From Senimuribacter sp049852125 (GTDB lineage: Bacteria > Bacillota > Clostridia > Peptostreptococcales > Anaerovoracaceae): a stretch of DNA of 64,000 nt. This document shows positions 34,331-43,655 of the stretch, in pieces. The position numbers and the translations under genes were made by a program. The notes under the pieces were generated by a model. It had not been told where the DNA came from, did not search any database, and saw only the letters and a list, made by a program, of their open reading frames with translations. The DNA is taken from NCBI RefSeq assembly GCF_049852125.1, contig NZ_CP187532.1:1054001-1118000 (forward strand), written 5' to 3'. Position 1 is the stretch's first letter; the number at the start of each line of letters is the position of its first letter.

Positions 34331-34739
34331 GAAAAATATGGAGGGGTATGCGGATCTTACCGCATACCATGCGCTGGCAAAAATCGGGCAGGAAGAACGT
34401 GCCGCCCGTTTCCGGCCGCTGGTCTATATCTGCAGCCCGTTCGGCGGGGATGTCTGCGGCAATACAAAAAAGGCGCGGCTTTACTCACGCTTCGCGGTGG
34501 ATAAGGGGGCCATCCCCCTGGCAGTGCATCTGCTGTTCCCACAGTTTTTGTCGGAGGAAACCGAACGCCCGCTTGCCCTTTACATGGGAGGGGTGGTCCT
34601 TGCCAAATGCCAGGAAGTATGGGTGTTCGGGAGCCGCATATCCGAGGGCATGGAAAAGGAAATATGCAAAGCCAGGAGGATGCACAAGGCTGTCCGTTAT
34701 TTCACGGAAGATCTGGAGGAGGTCCCGCATGAAGATTAA
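34320..34739 (+). CDS. DUF4406-like protein (nucleoside deoxyribosyltransferase fold)
   Basis: The 139-residue protein has the pattern PLVYICSPFGG near residue 33 and GGVVLAKCQEVWVFGSRIS further on, typical of the small deoxyribosyltransferase/SLOG-like proteins of phages. The substrate is unknown; nucleotide or NAD-derived signals are possible. It overlaps the antirepressor and the VapE gene, so translation of the three is coupled. Confidence 0.65.
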   Translation: MIGKKNMEGYADLTAYHALAKIGQEERAARFRPLVYICSPFGGDVCGNTKKARLYSRFAVDKGAIPLAVHLLFPQFLSEETERPLALYMGGVVLAKCQEVWVFGSRISEGMEKEICKARRMHKAVRYFTEDLEEVPHED

Positions 34740-37065
34740 GGTGGCGGTCTGTAATAAGAAGACGGACAAAAAATACAAAAACCAGGAGCAGGAATGGGAG
34801 TACCTTAAGAGCCGCAACAGCAGCCCTGTCAGGACAACGGAAACTGCGGGGGAATACCCGAAGCTGACAAAGCAGCAGAGGGACGCGCTGAAAGACGTCG
34901 GCGGCTACCTGGGCGGCTGGCTGAAGGGCGGCATCAGGAAAAACGGCTGCGTTGCGCTCCGCTCCATCGGGACGCTTGACGCAGACCATATCGATGACAA
35001 CGATGTCTTTATGCACAGTGTTAAGGTGGCACTTAATGGGGTGACTTTTTTCCTTTACTCCACGCACAGCCATACCCCGGATAATCCGAGATACCGGATA
35101 GTCATCCTCTTTGCGAGGGAAGTCAGCGAGGAAGAGTATCCGGCACTCATGCGGATGGCCGCAAAGCAGATTGGCATGGACTATTTCGATGATTCCACCT
35201 ACCAGGCAAACAGGATGATGTACTGGGCATCCTGCCCGTCCAACGGGCAGTTTGTATTTGAAGATCAGGACGCGGAGCCGCTTGATCCCGATAAGTATCT
35301 CGGCATGTATGCGGACTGGCGGGACATCACGCAGTGGCCGATGTCGAGCCGGCAGTCGGAAGTCATAAAGGCAAAGGGCAGGGAACAGGCGGACCCTTTG
35401 CAGAAGGACGGCATCGTAGGGGCGTTCTGCCGTGCCTACTCCATTTCGGGAGCCATCGCGGAGTTTTTAAGCGGCATATACGCTCCGACTGCGGCTGAAA
35501 ACCGCTATGACTATATTCCAGCCGACAGCATGGCGGGAGTTATGGTTTTCGATGACAGGTTCTCGTACAGTTTCCACGAGTCGGACCCCGCCTGCGGGAA
35601 GGAACTGAACGCCTTTGACCTTGTGAGGGTGCATAAGTTCCCGGATGAGGATGATAAGAAATCTTTCCGGGATATGGCGGATTTTGCAAGCAGGGATGAA
35701 AAGGTCAAGCTGCTGATTTTGGAGGAAAAGCAGAGGAACGCAGCAGCAGATTTCACAGAGGATGACGATTCGTGGAAAACACAGCTTGAGTACGAAAGCC
35801 GCTCCACGGCCCTTAAAAACTCGCTCCGCAACATTACCCTGATCATGGAGAACGATCCTAACCTTAAAAGCATTGTTTTCAATCAGCTGGCTGACGGGAT
35901 GGAGATTAAGGGCGAGGTCCCGTGGAAACACCCGGCAAGGTTCTGGCGGGACGCGGACGATGCGCAGCTTATCAGTTTTGTGGATTCCAATTACGGCTCG
36001 TTCTCCGACAGGAACTACCGCATTGCGGTCACAAAGGTTACGGATGACCGCTCCTACCATCCAATCAGGGAGATGTTCGAGGCGCTGCCGCCCTGGGATA
36101 AGGCGGAACGGCTCGAAACTGTATTGATCGACTACCTTGGCGCGGAGGACAGCCCCTATGTGCGGGCGGTCACGAGGAAAGCCCTGTGTGCGGCATATAT
36201 GCGCGTGTATCATCCGGGCATTAAGTTTGACACCATGATCGTCCTGAACGGGGCGCAGGGGATCGGCAAAAGCACCCTGATCGCATGGCTTGGCGGGGAG
36301 TGGTTCTCCGACAGCCTTGCGCTCTCGGATATGAACGACAAGACGGCGGCGGAAAAGCTGCAGGGCTATTGGATCTTGGAGATCGGGGAGCTTGCGGGCA
36401 TGAAGAAGGCTGACATCGACAAGGTCAAGGCGTTTATATCAAGGCAGGACGATAAGTACAGGGCCAGTTTTGGGCGGCGCGTGACGCCGCATCCGAGGCA
36501 GTGCGTGTTCTTCGGCACGACCAACAGCGAGAACGGGTATCTGCGCGACATCACGGGGAACCGCCGCTTCTGGAACGTCAAGGTGAGCGGCCAGGGGAAG
36601 TGGAAGCCTTGGGATATGACCGCCGAGGTCGTAAAGCAGATTTGGGCGGAGGCCGCCGAGACCGCCAAAGCGGGGGAAAAGCTGTATCTCGACGCCGGCC
36701 TTGAGGAATATGCCAAGCGTGAACAGCGGGAAGCCATGGAGCAGGATGACCGCGAAGGCATCGTGCAGGAGTACCTTGACATGCTCCTGCCGGAGGATTG
36801 GGACGGCATGGACCTTTACAGGCGGCGCGAGTATTTCCGGGACCAGGACGACCCGACGAGGACGGAGGGGGCCGTGGTGAGGCAGACCGTCAGCAACATT
36901 GAAATCTGGTGCGAGTGCTTTGGCAAGGGCAAGGAGGAGATGCGCCCCTCCGATTCCTACGCTATCTCTGCCATTATGGCGCGGATTGAGGGCTGGAAGA
37001 AAAGCGACAAGTCCAGGCGGTCCGCTATTTATGGGAAACAGCGTATCTACATCAGAACAACCTGA
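34729..37065 (+). CDS. VapE-family replication protein (primase/superfamily 3-like ATPase)
   Basis: The 778-residue protein has an N-terminal primase-like half (FLYSTHSHTPDNPRYRIVIL) and the VapE ATPase domain with Walker A VLNGAQGIGKST and the acidic ILEIGELAGMKKADID stretch, then FFGTTNSENGYLRDITGNRR. Proteins of this type start phage or island replication. GGAGGAGG precedes ATG 34729. A dense cluster of GGAAC repeats follows at once and could be the replication origin that it recognises. Confidence 0.9.
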   Translation: MKIKVAVCNKKTDKKYKNQEQEWEYLKSRNSSPVRTTETAGEYPKLTKQQRDALKDVGGYLGGWLKGGIRKNGCVALRSIGTLDADHIDDNDVFMHSVKVALNGVTFFLYSTHSHTPDNPRYRIVILFAREVSEEEYPALMRMAAKQIGMDYFDDSTYQANRMMYWASCPSNGQFVFEDQDAEPLDPDKYLGMYADWRDITQWPMSSRQSEVIKAKGREQADPLQKDGIVGAFCRAYSISGAIAEFLSGIYAPTAAENRYDYIPADSMAGVMVFDDRFSYSFHESDPACGKELNAFDLVRVHKFPDEDDKKSFRDMADFASRDEKVKLLILEEKQRNAAADFTEDDDSWKTQLEYESRSTALKNSLRNITLIMENDPNLKSIVFNQLADGMEIKGEVPWKHPARFWRDADDAQLISFVDSNYGSFSDRNYRIAVTKVTDDRSYHPIREMFEALPPWDKAERLETVLIDYLGAEDSPYVRAVTRKALCAAYMRVYHPGIKFDTMIVLNGAQGIGKSTLIAWLGGEWFSDSLALSDMNDKTAAEKLQGYWILEIGELAGMKKADIDKVKAFISRQDDKYRASFGRRVTPHPRQCVFFGTTNSENGYLRDITGNRRFWNVKVSGQGKWKPWDMTAEVVKQIWAEAAETAKAGEKLYLDAGLEEYAKREQREAMEQDDREGIVQEYLDMLLPEDWDGMDLYRRREYFRDQDDPTRTEGAVVRQTVSNIEIWCECFGKGKEEMRPSDSYAISAIMARIEGWKKSDKSRRSAIYGKQRIYIRTT

Positions 37066-37068
37066 CCT

Positions 37069-37335
37069 GTTCCATGGCTGTTCCGCACGGCCGTTCCATG
37101 CGGAAAGCTTTAAAGGCACGGACGCTGGCGGCTGTGCGGAACAATGGAACAGAAAAATCTTAATAGCACAAAAAAATAAAAAATATATGTAAATGGAGCA
37201 GGCGTTCTTGTGCCAGCGCATGTATTTCGCGCGTAAGGGGATTTTCCGTTCTCTTGTTCCAACGGATGCCAAAAGCTTTTGAAGACAAAGGATTTCCGGT
37301 GGAACAGGCATATGGAACGGGTACGGAACAGGAAC
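37069..37335. repeat. Cluster of ten GTTCC/GGAAC repeats (candidate origin or operator)
   Basis: GTTCC occurs at 37069, 37080, 37093 and 37256; GGAAC occurs at 37138, 37146, 37301, 37314, 37325 and 37331. Many are preceded or followed by A/T as TGTTCC or GGAACA. By chance about one copy on either strand would be expected in 267 bp. The stretch is otherwise free of a credible gene. Confidence 0.75.
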
Positions 37336-37350
37336 AAGGAGGGATTTTCG

Positions 37351-37869
37351 ATGATTAGAGATGGACGGCCTTACACCAATGAAAACGGATGGGAGGACAA
37401 TGGGCTGATCACAGACCGCAGCGATGATGTGAAAAATGCGGTGGATGAATGGATACGGCAGAATGTACGTGCCGCAGGGAAAATACTGCCTGGGCGGACG
37501 AGTTATGGGATGAAACACCTGCTGGAGCATGACACGGGCATTTACCTTACCAATAACGAGTTCAAAGACGCCATGATGCTGGCAGGGCATCCCCCCGTGA
37601 ATGCAGGGGAGCTGAACTGGCGGTATCGGATCGTGCTCACCCGTGAAATCAACGACAACCCCAGCCCGTTTTTCCAATGGGCGGGGAAATTTAAACGGGA
37701 CGCTTCACCATGCGGCGATTTCGTCAGGGATATGCTTGCGTGTTTTGATTTCCCCAAAACGGCAAGCCATCAGGCAATCTCAAGCTATCTCTGGCAGGCC
37801 GGTGCCTGCAGAGGAGCGGTTGACGCTTTTGAGGAACTGTGGAGGGCATATGCGGGAGAAAACCATTGA
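37351..37869 (+). CDS. Phage protein with YozE-like C-terminal domain
   Basis: The 172-residue protein has a central segment typical of a family seen in gut Clostridia elements (GMKHLLEHDTGIYLTNNEFK) and a C-terminal domain resembling the YozE SAM-like fold (CGDFVRDMLACFDFPKTASH). AAGGAGG before ATG 37351 sets the start. It overlaps the VRR-NUC gene by 20 nt. Function unknown; a role in replication or DNA handling is likely from context. Confidence 0.7.
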   Translation: MIRDGRPYTNENGWEDNGLITDRSDDVKNAVDEWIRQNVRAAGKILPGRTSYGMKHLLEHDTGIYLTNNEFKDAMMLAGHPPVNAGELNWRYRIVLTREINDNPSPFFQWAGKFKRDASPCGDFVRDMLACFDFPKTASHQAISSYLWQAGACRGAVDAFEELWRAYAGENH

Positions 37870-38137
37870 ACAGAAATTCGTCCGGGACGTAAAAGCTGCG
37901 GGAGGCATCGCGCCGAAATTTGTCTCCCCCGGATTTGACGGGATGCCTGACAGATTAGCGATTCTCCCTGGCGGGAGGCTGGCATTCGTGGAAGTCAAGA
38001 TGCCGGGCAAAAAGCCAAGGCCGCTGCAGCTTGCAAGGCATAAGCTCCTGCGGCGGTTGGGATTCAAGGTATATGTGCTGGACAGCGAGAAACAGATTAC
38101 ACGCATCATTAGCGAGATGGGAGGTGATGCCGAATGA
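37850..38137 (+). CDS. VRR-NUC domain nuclease
   Basis: A 95-residue single-domain VRR-NUC protein. The PD-(D/E)XK core is seen in SPGFDGMPDRLAILPGGRLA and FVEVKMPG with the conserved D, E and K. Phage VRR-NUC proteins cut branched DNA and usually stand beside SNF2-like helicases, as here. Its stop codon overlaps the start of the helicase gene (ATGA). Confidence 0.9.
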   Translation: MREKTIEQKFVRDVKAAGGIAPKFVSPGFDGMPDRLAILPGGRLAFVEVKMPGKKPRPLQLARHKLLRRLGFKVYVLDSEKQITRIISEMGGDAE

Positions 38138-39515
38138 AGTTCATACCACATGACTATCAGTCCTATGCGATTGATTACATCGAGAGCCATAAGACAGCGG
38201 CGGTTCTCCTGGATATGGGCTTAGGCTGAGCAAGACCGCAATCACTCTGACGGCAATAAACAATCTTCTTTTTGACCGCTTTGAAGCTCATAAAATCCTC
38301 GTAATAGCACCTTTGCGGGTGGCGAGGGCTACTTGGGCAGATGAAATCAAAAAGTGGAATCATTTGAATGGACTGAAATACAGCGTGGCGGTCGGTACAG
38401 AAACCGAACGGCTGTCGGCACTTCGAAAACCGGCAGACATCTATCTCATCAACCGTGAGAACGTACAATGGCTGGTTACGGAGAGCGGCATCCCCTTTGA
38501 TTTTGACATGGTGGTGATTGATGAGCTGTCCTCCTTCAAGAACCACCAGACGAAGCTGTTCAAGGCGCTGATGAAAGTCCGGCCGAAAGTGAAGCGCATC
38601 GTGGGGCTGACTGGCACGCCAAGCAGCAACGGCCTGATGGACCTATGGGCGGAGTTCCGGCTGTTAGATATGGGGGAGCGGCTTGGCCGGTTCATCGGGC
38701 AGTACCGCACTTCCTACTTCCGGCCGGATAAGCAGAACGGGCAGGTGGTGTTCTCCTACAAGCCGCTGCCGGGGGCGGAGAAGCAGATTTACAGTAAAAT
38801 CTCTGACATCACCATTTCCATGAAGTCCACCGACCACCTGCGGATGCCGGAGCTGGTGGATTCCAGGTACACGGTGTACCTTTCCGAAACGGAGTGGGAG
38901 AAATATGAGGAGCTGAAAAAAGACCTCGTCTTGCAGTTACCAGATGGGGAAATCACAGCCGCCAACGCCGCATCCCTTTCCGGGAAGCTGTCGCAGATGG
39001 CGGACGGGGCGGTGTACACGGATGCGGGAGAAACCATCGCCATCCATGAGCGGAAGCTGGACGCACTGGAGGACATCATCGAGGCGGCATACGGCAGGCC
39101 GGTGCTTGTGGCCTACTGGTTCCGGCATGACCTGGAGCGTATCACGGAACGGCTCCAGAAGCTGAAAATCCCGTATGCCAGGCTGGACACGGACGGCAGT
39201 ATCCGGAAGTGGAACGCCGGGGAAATCCCGGTGGCATTGATTCATCCGGCATCCGCAGGACACGGCCTGAATCTCCAAAGCGGTGGGAATACCCTTGTGT
39301 GGTTCGGCCTTACCTGGTCGCTGGAATTATACCAGCAGACGGTGGCGAGGCTGTGGCGGCAGGGGCAGCAATCGGAAACGGTGGTGGTGCAGCACATCAT
39401 CACGGAAGGCACCATAGATGAGCGGATCATGAAAGCCCTTTCTGAAAAAGATACCACGCAGGCCGCGCTGATCGATGCGGTGAAAGCAGACCTGGAAATA
39501 AAAGCCAATCAATGA
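38134..39515 (+). pseudogene. SNF2-family helicase, frameshifted in the Walker A motif
   Basis: The normal start gives only 31 residues (ending DMGLG) before TGA at 38227-38229. The remaining helicase continues in the -1 frame from about 38226 (LSKTAITLTAINNLLFDRF), with VVIDELSSFKNHQTK (DEAx), GLTGTPSSNGLMDLWAEFRL and the C-terminal motifs HGLNLQSG and QQTVARLWRQGQ. Re-reading one C at 38226 joins the two parts. No slippery heptamer is present, so a mutation or sequencing error is more likely than programmed shifting. Phage SNF2 proteins act with VRR-NUC nucleases. Confidence 0.85.
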
Positions 39516-39588
39516 CAATCTGAGCCAAATGATGAAAACAAGTGACAATCCGGGAACAGTTAAAATTTTCTATTGGAGGTATCAGATT

Positions 39589-40050
39589 ATGGGAATCGCA
39601 TGGAAGTACCTGGATAAGAAGTCGGCGGCGGCAGACGCGGTGAAGGATTACGGCAGTATGAAGTTCATCATTGAACACACGGACGATGAGATAAAGGTAG
39701 CATATGAAAAAATGGGCGGGATCAGTAGCCCGCAGTTTGACGGGGTGCCACACGCACACAATCCCCATGCCGCGGAGGACAGGATGGCGGAGGGCATGGA
39801 TGAGATCAGCGTCCTGCGGGAGCGGTACCGGCAGGCAATGGAATACATGGCGTGGTTCGGCCCGGCATGGGAGGAGCTTTCGGAGGACGACCGCTATGTG
39901 CTGGATGCGTTCTACAGTGAGGACAACGAATACGGCAGCAGCGCGGCGGATGACGTGGCGGACTACTTTGGGATTGAGCGGGCGTCCGCATACCGGAGGA
40001 AGAACCGGGCGCTGGCAAAGCTGACCACCCTGCTGTTCGGGAAACCATAA
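39589..40050 (+). CDS. Phage transcriptional regulator, sigma-like (ArpU/DUF1492 type)
   Basis: The 153-residue protein has a C-terminal helix-turn-helix with DVADYFGIERASAYRRKNRA, and an upstream helical region (SEDDRYVLDAFYSEDNE), as in late activators such as ArpU/RinA. GGAGG before ATG 39589 sets the start. It lies just ahead of the HNH and terminase genes, the usual place for a late-gene activator. Confidence 0.75.
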   Translation: MGIAWKYLDKKSAAADAVKDYGSMKFIIEHTDDEIKVAYEKMGGISSPQFDGVPHAHNPHAAEDRMAEGMDEISVLRERYRQAMEYMAWFGPAWEELSEDDRYVLDAFYSEDNEYGSSAADDVADYFGIERASAYRRKNRALAKLTTLLFGKP

Positions 40051-40179
40051 TGTCCACTTTGTGAGATGATTTATCCGTTTCGGCGTGGTATGCTGATAGG
40101 GTAAAAATGTCAAGAGGGCCTTCGCGGGAGCATCGGAATCCTGCAGGGGCTTTCTTTATGCCGTGAGGAGGTGAGGCAG

Positions 40180-40539
40180 ATGCCAAGGAAACCGAAGGGG
40201 CCGTGTTCCTTCCCTGGCTGTCCCAGGCTGACGGAGGGGCGGTTCTGTGAGGAGCATGGGAAGCAGGAGAACCGCCGCTACGAGAAGTACGACCGTGACC
40301 CGGCTGTACGCCGTAGGTATGGCAGGGCGTGGAAACGAATCCGTGACCGTTACGCCGCAAAGCACCCGTTCTGTGAGGAGTGCCGGAAGAAGGGGCTGCT
40401 GCGGCCGGTGGAGGAAGTACACCACAGGCTGCCATTGGCAGAGGGCGGGACGCATGACGAGGCGAACCTCGTGTCGCTGTGCCAGTCCTGCCATGCGAGG
40501 ATTCATGCGGAGCGCGGTGACCGGTGGAATAAGCGTTAA
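40180..40539 (+). CDS. HNH endonuclease next to terminase
   Basis: A 119-residue protein with an N-terminal Cys/His zinc motif (CSFPGCPRLTEGRFCEEH) and the HNH core: VEEVHHRLPLAEGGTHDEAN followed by LVSLCQSCHARIH. In HK97-like cos phages this HNH protein works with the terminase in genome cutting. ATG 40180 has GAGGAGGTGAGG upstream. The small terminase follows after a terminator. Confidence 0.92.
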   Translation: MPRKPKGPCSFPGCPRLTEGRFCEEHGKQENRRYEKYDRDPAVRRRYGRAWKRIRDRYAAKHPFCEECRKKGLLRPVEEVHHRLPLAEGGTHDEANLVSLCQSCHARIHAERGDRWNKR

Positions 40540-40708
40540 TGTACCGTGTGCGGGTTCCTTGTGGGGATTTCTGCCAGCCGGGAGGGGCGGTCGAAATCTC
40601 CACAAGGGACCCGCCGGGGAACGGGCGTGGGGTGTCACGCATAAAAACCGGAAATCAAACGGGGGATTGCCCCTGCAGGATTTTCCGTAAAATAAAGGCT
40701 TTTAAGGC

Positions 40709-40739
40709 GCTGCGGCGTTTGATTTCCGCAGCATTTTTT
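40709..40739 (+). terminator. Terminator before the small terminase gene
   Basis: GCTGCGG (40709-40715) pairs with CCGCAGC (40726-40732), followed by A and six T. Confidence 0.7.
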
Positions 40740-40770
40740 CAAAGAAAATCAAAGAAACGGGGTGGAAACG

Positions 40771-41304
40771 GTGGCAAAAGACGGCAGTGGGCGTGGCGGC
40801 GCAAGGCTAGGGGCGGGGCGCAAGCCCAAGGCCCTCACGGAGAAGATCAGCGAGGGGAAAACGGCGGAGGTGCTGATGGAACCGGCCGAGCTGGAGGGCG
40901 TGGATGTGCCGCCCGTGAAGGACTTCCTAAAGTCCCCGCAGAAAAGCGGGCGGGAGCTGGTGGCGGAGGAAGTGTATAACGAGACGTATGCCTGGCTGAA
41001 GGCGAGGGGCTGTGAGAAGCTGGTCACCGTGCAGATGGTGGAGCAGTACGCCATGAGCGTGTCCCGGTGGATTCAGTGTGAGGAGATTGTTTCCTCCACT
41101 GGATTTCTGGCGAAGCACCCGACCACGGGAGCCGCCATCGCCTCCCCCTATGTTTCCATGAGCCAGTCCTATATGAAGCAGACCAACTACTGCTGGATGC
41201 AGATTTACCAGATCGTGAAGGAGAACTGCTCGGTGGAGTTTTCGGGGAACACGCCCCAGGATGACGTGATGGAGCGCCTGCTCCGCGCGAGGAAAGGCAT
41301 GTAG
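40771..41304 (+). CDS. Phage terminase small subunit (P27 family)
   Basis: The product of 177 residues starts MAKDGSGRGGARLGAGRKPK, typical of P27-family small terminases, followed by a helical DNA-recognition region and the C-terminal CSVEFSGNTPQDDVMERLLR. The start is a GTG; 40771 is preferred over 40762 because homologues begin with MAKDG. It recognises the packaging site. The large subunit gene, usually next door, is 9.2 kb away. Confidence 0.87.
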   Translation: MAKDGSGRGGARLGAGRKPKALTEKISEGKTAEVLMEPAELEGVDVPPVKDFLKSPQKSGRELVAEEVYNETYAWLKARGCEKLVTVQMVEQYAMSVSRWIQCEEIVSSTGFLAKHPTTGAAIASPYVSMSQSYMKQTNYCWMQIYQIVKENCSVEFSGNTPQDDVMERLLRARKGM

Positions 41305-41361
41305 GGATGTTTGAAAATTGGGAGGTATACAGAAAAAATTATAAAATGTACAAAAAGAAGA

Positions 41362-41395
41362 TTGACAGAGTAGGCGTTCTCTGCCATACTATAAT
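41362..41395 (+). promoter_or_regulatory. Possible own promoter of the nucleotidyltransferase moron
   Basis: TTGACA (41362-41367) stands 19 nt from TACTAT (41387-41392) and 22 nt from the overlapping TATAAT (41390-41395). Spacing is longer than ideal. Confidence 0.35.
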
Positions 41396-41449
41396 GATTT
41401 AGCGACAAAAGAGCGTTAAATGGAGGCGTGGGCAGATGGGAGAAAAAGA

Positions 41450-42112
41450 ATGGCATACGAATATGTGAGTGAGAAGGAAGTCAAGCCATACCGTAGTGAG
41501 TGTTCACAGATGCTTACAGAACTGCGGGATTATCTGAATGAGGAATATGGCATAGTTACTCAGTTTTTCCTTGTAGGCAGCGGAAGCGATGCACGGAAAC
41601 TTGTTATGCGGAATGGGAATGCCCCATTTGACTTGGATTACAATCTGATGGTCATAAGGATGCCGGAGGAATATTGGAATAACCCCCAATGCCTTAAAAA
41701 CAGGGTAAGGGATTCTTTGAATCTGATACTAAGGAGAAGCAGGAGCCGTGTTGTAAGGGGAGGCAGGTTCTCCGATGGGAAGGATTCAACATCTGTTATA
41801 ACTGCATTGATGTATACTCCCAGTATTCTGTCACAAGTGGTTTTTAGCTTTGACCTTGCCATATTGGCCAAGGATGAAGATGGGACTTATTATAGGCTGA
41901 TCCATGATAAGCGATCTAACAATTATCATTGGGGGGGGGAGCACCAGCCGTCCATCATATCCGGAAAAAAGCTGATGCCATTAAGTCCAAAAGGCATTGG
42001 GATGAAGTCCGGGAAAGATATAAATACAAGAAAAATATGTATCTTGAACGGCAGGATAAAAGCCATCCATCCTATATAGTTTATGTCGAAACAATAAACG
42101 AAATATCATAGA
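41450..42112 (+). CDS. Nucleotidyltransferase-like protein, frame broken at a run of nine G
   Basis: The first part (about 160 residues) has LVGSGSDARKLVMRNGNAPF followed by DLDYNLMV, a GS...DxD nucleotidyltransferase pattern. At 41931-41939 lies a run of nine G. In the present frame the protein ends at 42079 with unrelated residues. With eight G the frame would join APAVHHIRKKADAIKSKRHW and end at the TAG codon near 42110. The gene is A/T-richer than its phage neighbours and has its own terminator, so it is a moron, perhaps an anti-phage or toxin gene. ATG 41450 follows GGGAG. Confidence 0.65.
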
Positions 42113-42136
42113 AAATATTTTAACTGATTATTTTTG

Positions 42137-42161
42137 AAACCGTCCTATGGGGCGGTTTTTT
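42137..42161 (+). terminator. Terminator after the nucleotidyltransferase moron
   Basis: AAACCGTCC (42137-42145) pairs with GGGCGGTTT (42150-42158) with one G-U pair, followed by further T. Confidence 0.85.
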
Positions 42162-42226
42162 CATGCTCTTTTTAATCGGAGGGTGTGTATTTAAGTAACG
42201 CTGTCTGCTGTGAAATGGAGGTTTTA

Positions 42227-43498
42227 ATGAATACGACGACTGATATGCAGCTTGTGGCTGTTGGGAAATTAATACCATATGTGAATAATGCGCGGACTCA
42301 TTCGCCGGAACAGCTCACGAAGCTTCGCTCGTCTCTGCGGGAGTTCGGCTTCATCAATCCGGTCATCATCGACCGGGAGTTCAATGTCATCGCGGGGCAT
42401 GGCAGGATTGCCGCCGCGAAAGAGGAAGGCATGGAGGAAGTGCCGTGTGTGTTTGTGGATTATCTGACGGAGGCGCAGAAGAAAGCCTACATCCTCGCAG
42501 ACAACCGCATGGCTTTGGATGCAGGATGGGATGAGGAGCTGCTCCGCATTGAGATTGAAAGTCTGCAGGGGGCGGATTTCGATGTATCCCTGACGGGCTT
42601 CGGCGAGGATGAGCTTGCCGACCTTTTTGCCGGGGACGAGGAGAAGGATGTGAAGGATGATGGCTTCGACCTTTCCGCCGCGCTAGAGAAAGCGGCGTTC
42701 GTGGAGCGGGGCGACATCTGGACGGTGGGAAGGCACAGACTGGTGTGCGGCGATGCCACCAGCGCTGAGGACGTGGCGGCGCTCATGGACGGGAAGAAAG
42801 CAAACCTCATCGTGACGGACCCGCCGTATAACGTCGCATTCAGGAGCGGCAGCGGGCTTTCCATCCAGAATGACAGCATGGAGAACGGGGAGTTTTACAC
42901 TTTTCTGTACAATTCATTTTCACAGATGGCGGCACACCTGGAAAAAGGCGGTGCGGCTTATGTGTTCCATGCGGACACGGAGGGGCTGAATTTCAGGAAA
43001 GCATTTGTGGACGCGGGGTTCCACCTTGCCGGGGTGTGCATCTGGGTGAAGAATTCCCTCGTGCTTGGGCGCTCGGATTACCAGTGGCAGCATGAGCCTG
43101 TGCTGTACGGCTTTCTGAAGAACGGGAAGCACCCGTGGTATTCCGACCGGAAGCAGACCACCATCTGGAACTACGACAAACCGAAGCGGAACAAGAACCA
43201 CCCGACCTCCAAGCCGCTCGACCTGCTCGGCTACCCCATCCGCAATTCCTCCCAGGAGAACGCCATCGTGCTGGACACTTTCGGCGGCAGCGGTTCCACG
43301 ATGATGGCGTGTGAGCAGACAAACCGCATCTGCTGCATGATGGAACTGGATGAGAAGTATGCGTCCGTCATCCTGCGGAGGTATGTGGAGGATACCGAGG
43401 ACTCGGAAAATGTGTATGTGGAGCGGGGCGGGGAGAAGATCCCGTACTCCGCGCTGGTGAAGGAGGTGGAAACAGATGGACAGAACACTGATGATTGA
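42227..43498 (+). CDS. ParB-like nuclease domain fused to DNA methyltransferase
   Basis: The 423-residue protein has an N-terminal ParB domain (YVNNARTHSPEQLTKLRSSL and NVIAGHGRIAAAKEEG) and a DNA N4/N6-adenine-type methyltransferase with catalytic DPPYNV and the SAM motif LDTFGGSGSTMMACE in the permuted beta-group order. Phages use such proteins to mark their own DNA against restriction. TGGAGG before ATG 42227 sets the start. A small gene follows and then a second, C5-type methyltransferase. Confidence 0.92.
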   Translation: MNTTTDMQLVAVGKLIPYVNNARTHSPEQLTKLRSSLREFGFINPVIIDREFNVIAGHGRIAAAKEEGMEEVPCVFVDYLTEAQKKAYILADNRMALDAGWDEELLRIEIESLQGADFDVSLTGFGEDELADLFAGDEEKDVKDDGFDLSAALEKAAFVERGDIWTVGRHRLVCGDATSAEDVAALMDGKKANLIVTDPPYNVAFRSGSGLSIQNDSMENGEFYTFLYNSFSQMAAHLEKGGAAYVFHADTEGLNFRKAFVDAGFHLAGVCIWVKNSLVLGRSDYQWQHEPVLYGFLKNGKHPWYSDRKQTTIWNYDKPKRNKNHPTSKPLDLLGYPIRNSSQENAIVLDTFGGSGSTMMACEQTNRICCMMELDEKYASVILRRYVEDTEDSENVYVERGGEKIPYSALVKEVETDGQNTDD

Positions 43499-43655
43499 AA
43501 TATTCCGCAGGATACACGCCCTTGGCGGCTGTGACGCCTCGGAGCAGTTTGACCGGGGATGGGATGCGGCAGTGGCGTCCTGCGAAGACGTGCTGACGGA
43601 ACTGACGGGCATCTCCTATGATGATCTGGAAGATGGGGGCGGTGCGGATGGATAA
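43476..43655 (+). CDS. Small phage protein between two methyltransferase genes
   Basis: A 59-residue protein starting MDRTLMIEIFRRIHALGGCD with an acidic C terminus. No family is recognised. AAGGAGGTGG precedes the ATG. It overlaps the 3' end of the ParB-methyltransferase gene and the 5' end of the C5 methyltransferase gene, which suggests a translational coupling role or a partner subunit. Confidence 0.6.
   Translation: MDRTLMIEIFRRIHALGGCDASEQFDRGWDAAVASCEDVLTELTGISYDDLEDGGGADG

Noticed and set aside
38200..38240. Programmed frameshift in the SNF2 helicase
   Set aside because: No X XXY YYZ heptamer and no clear downstream structure; phage relatives I recall encode it in one frame.
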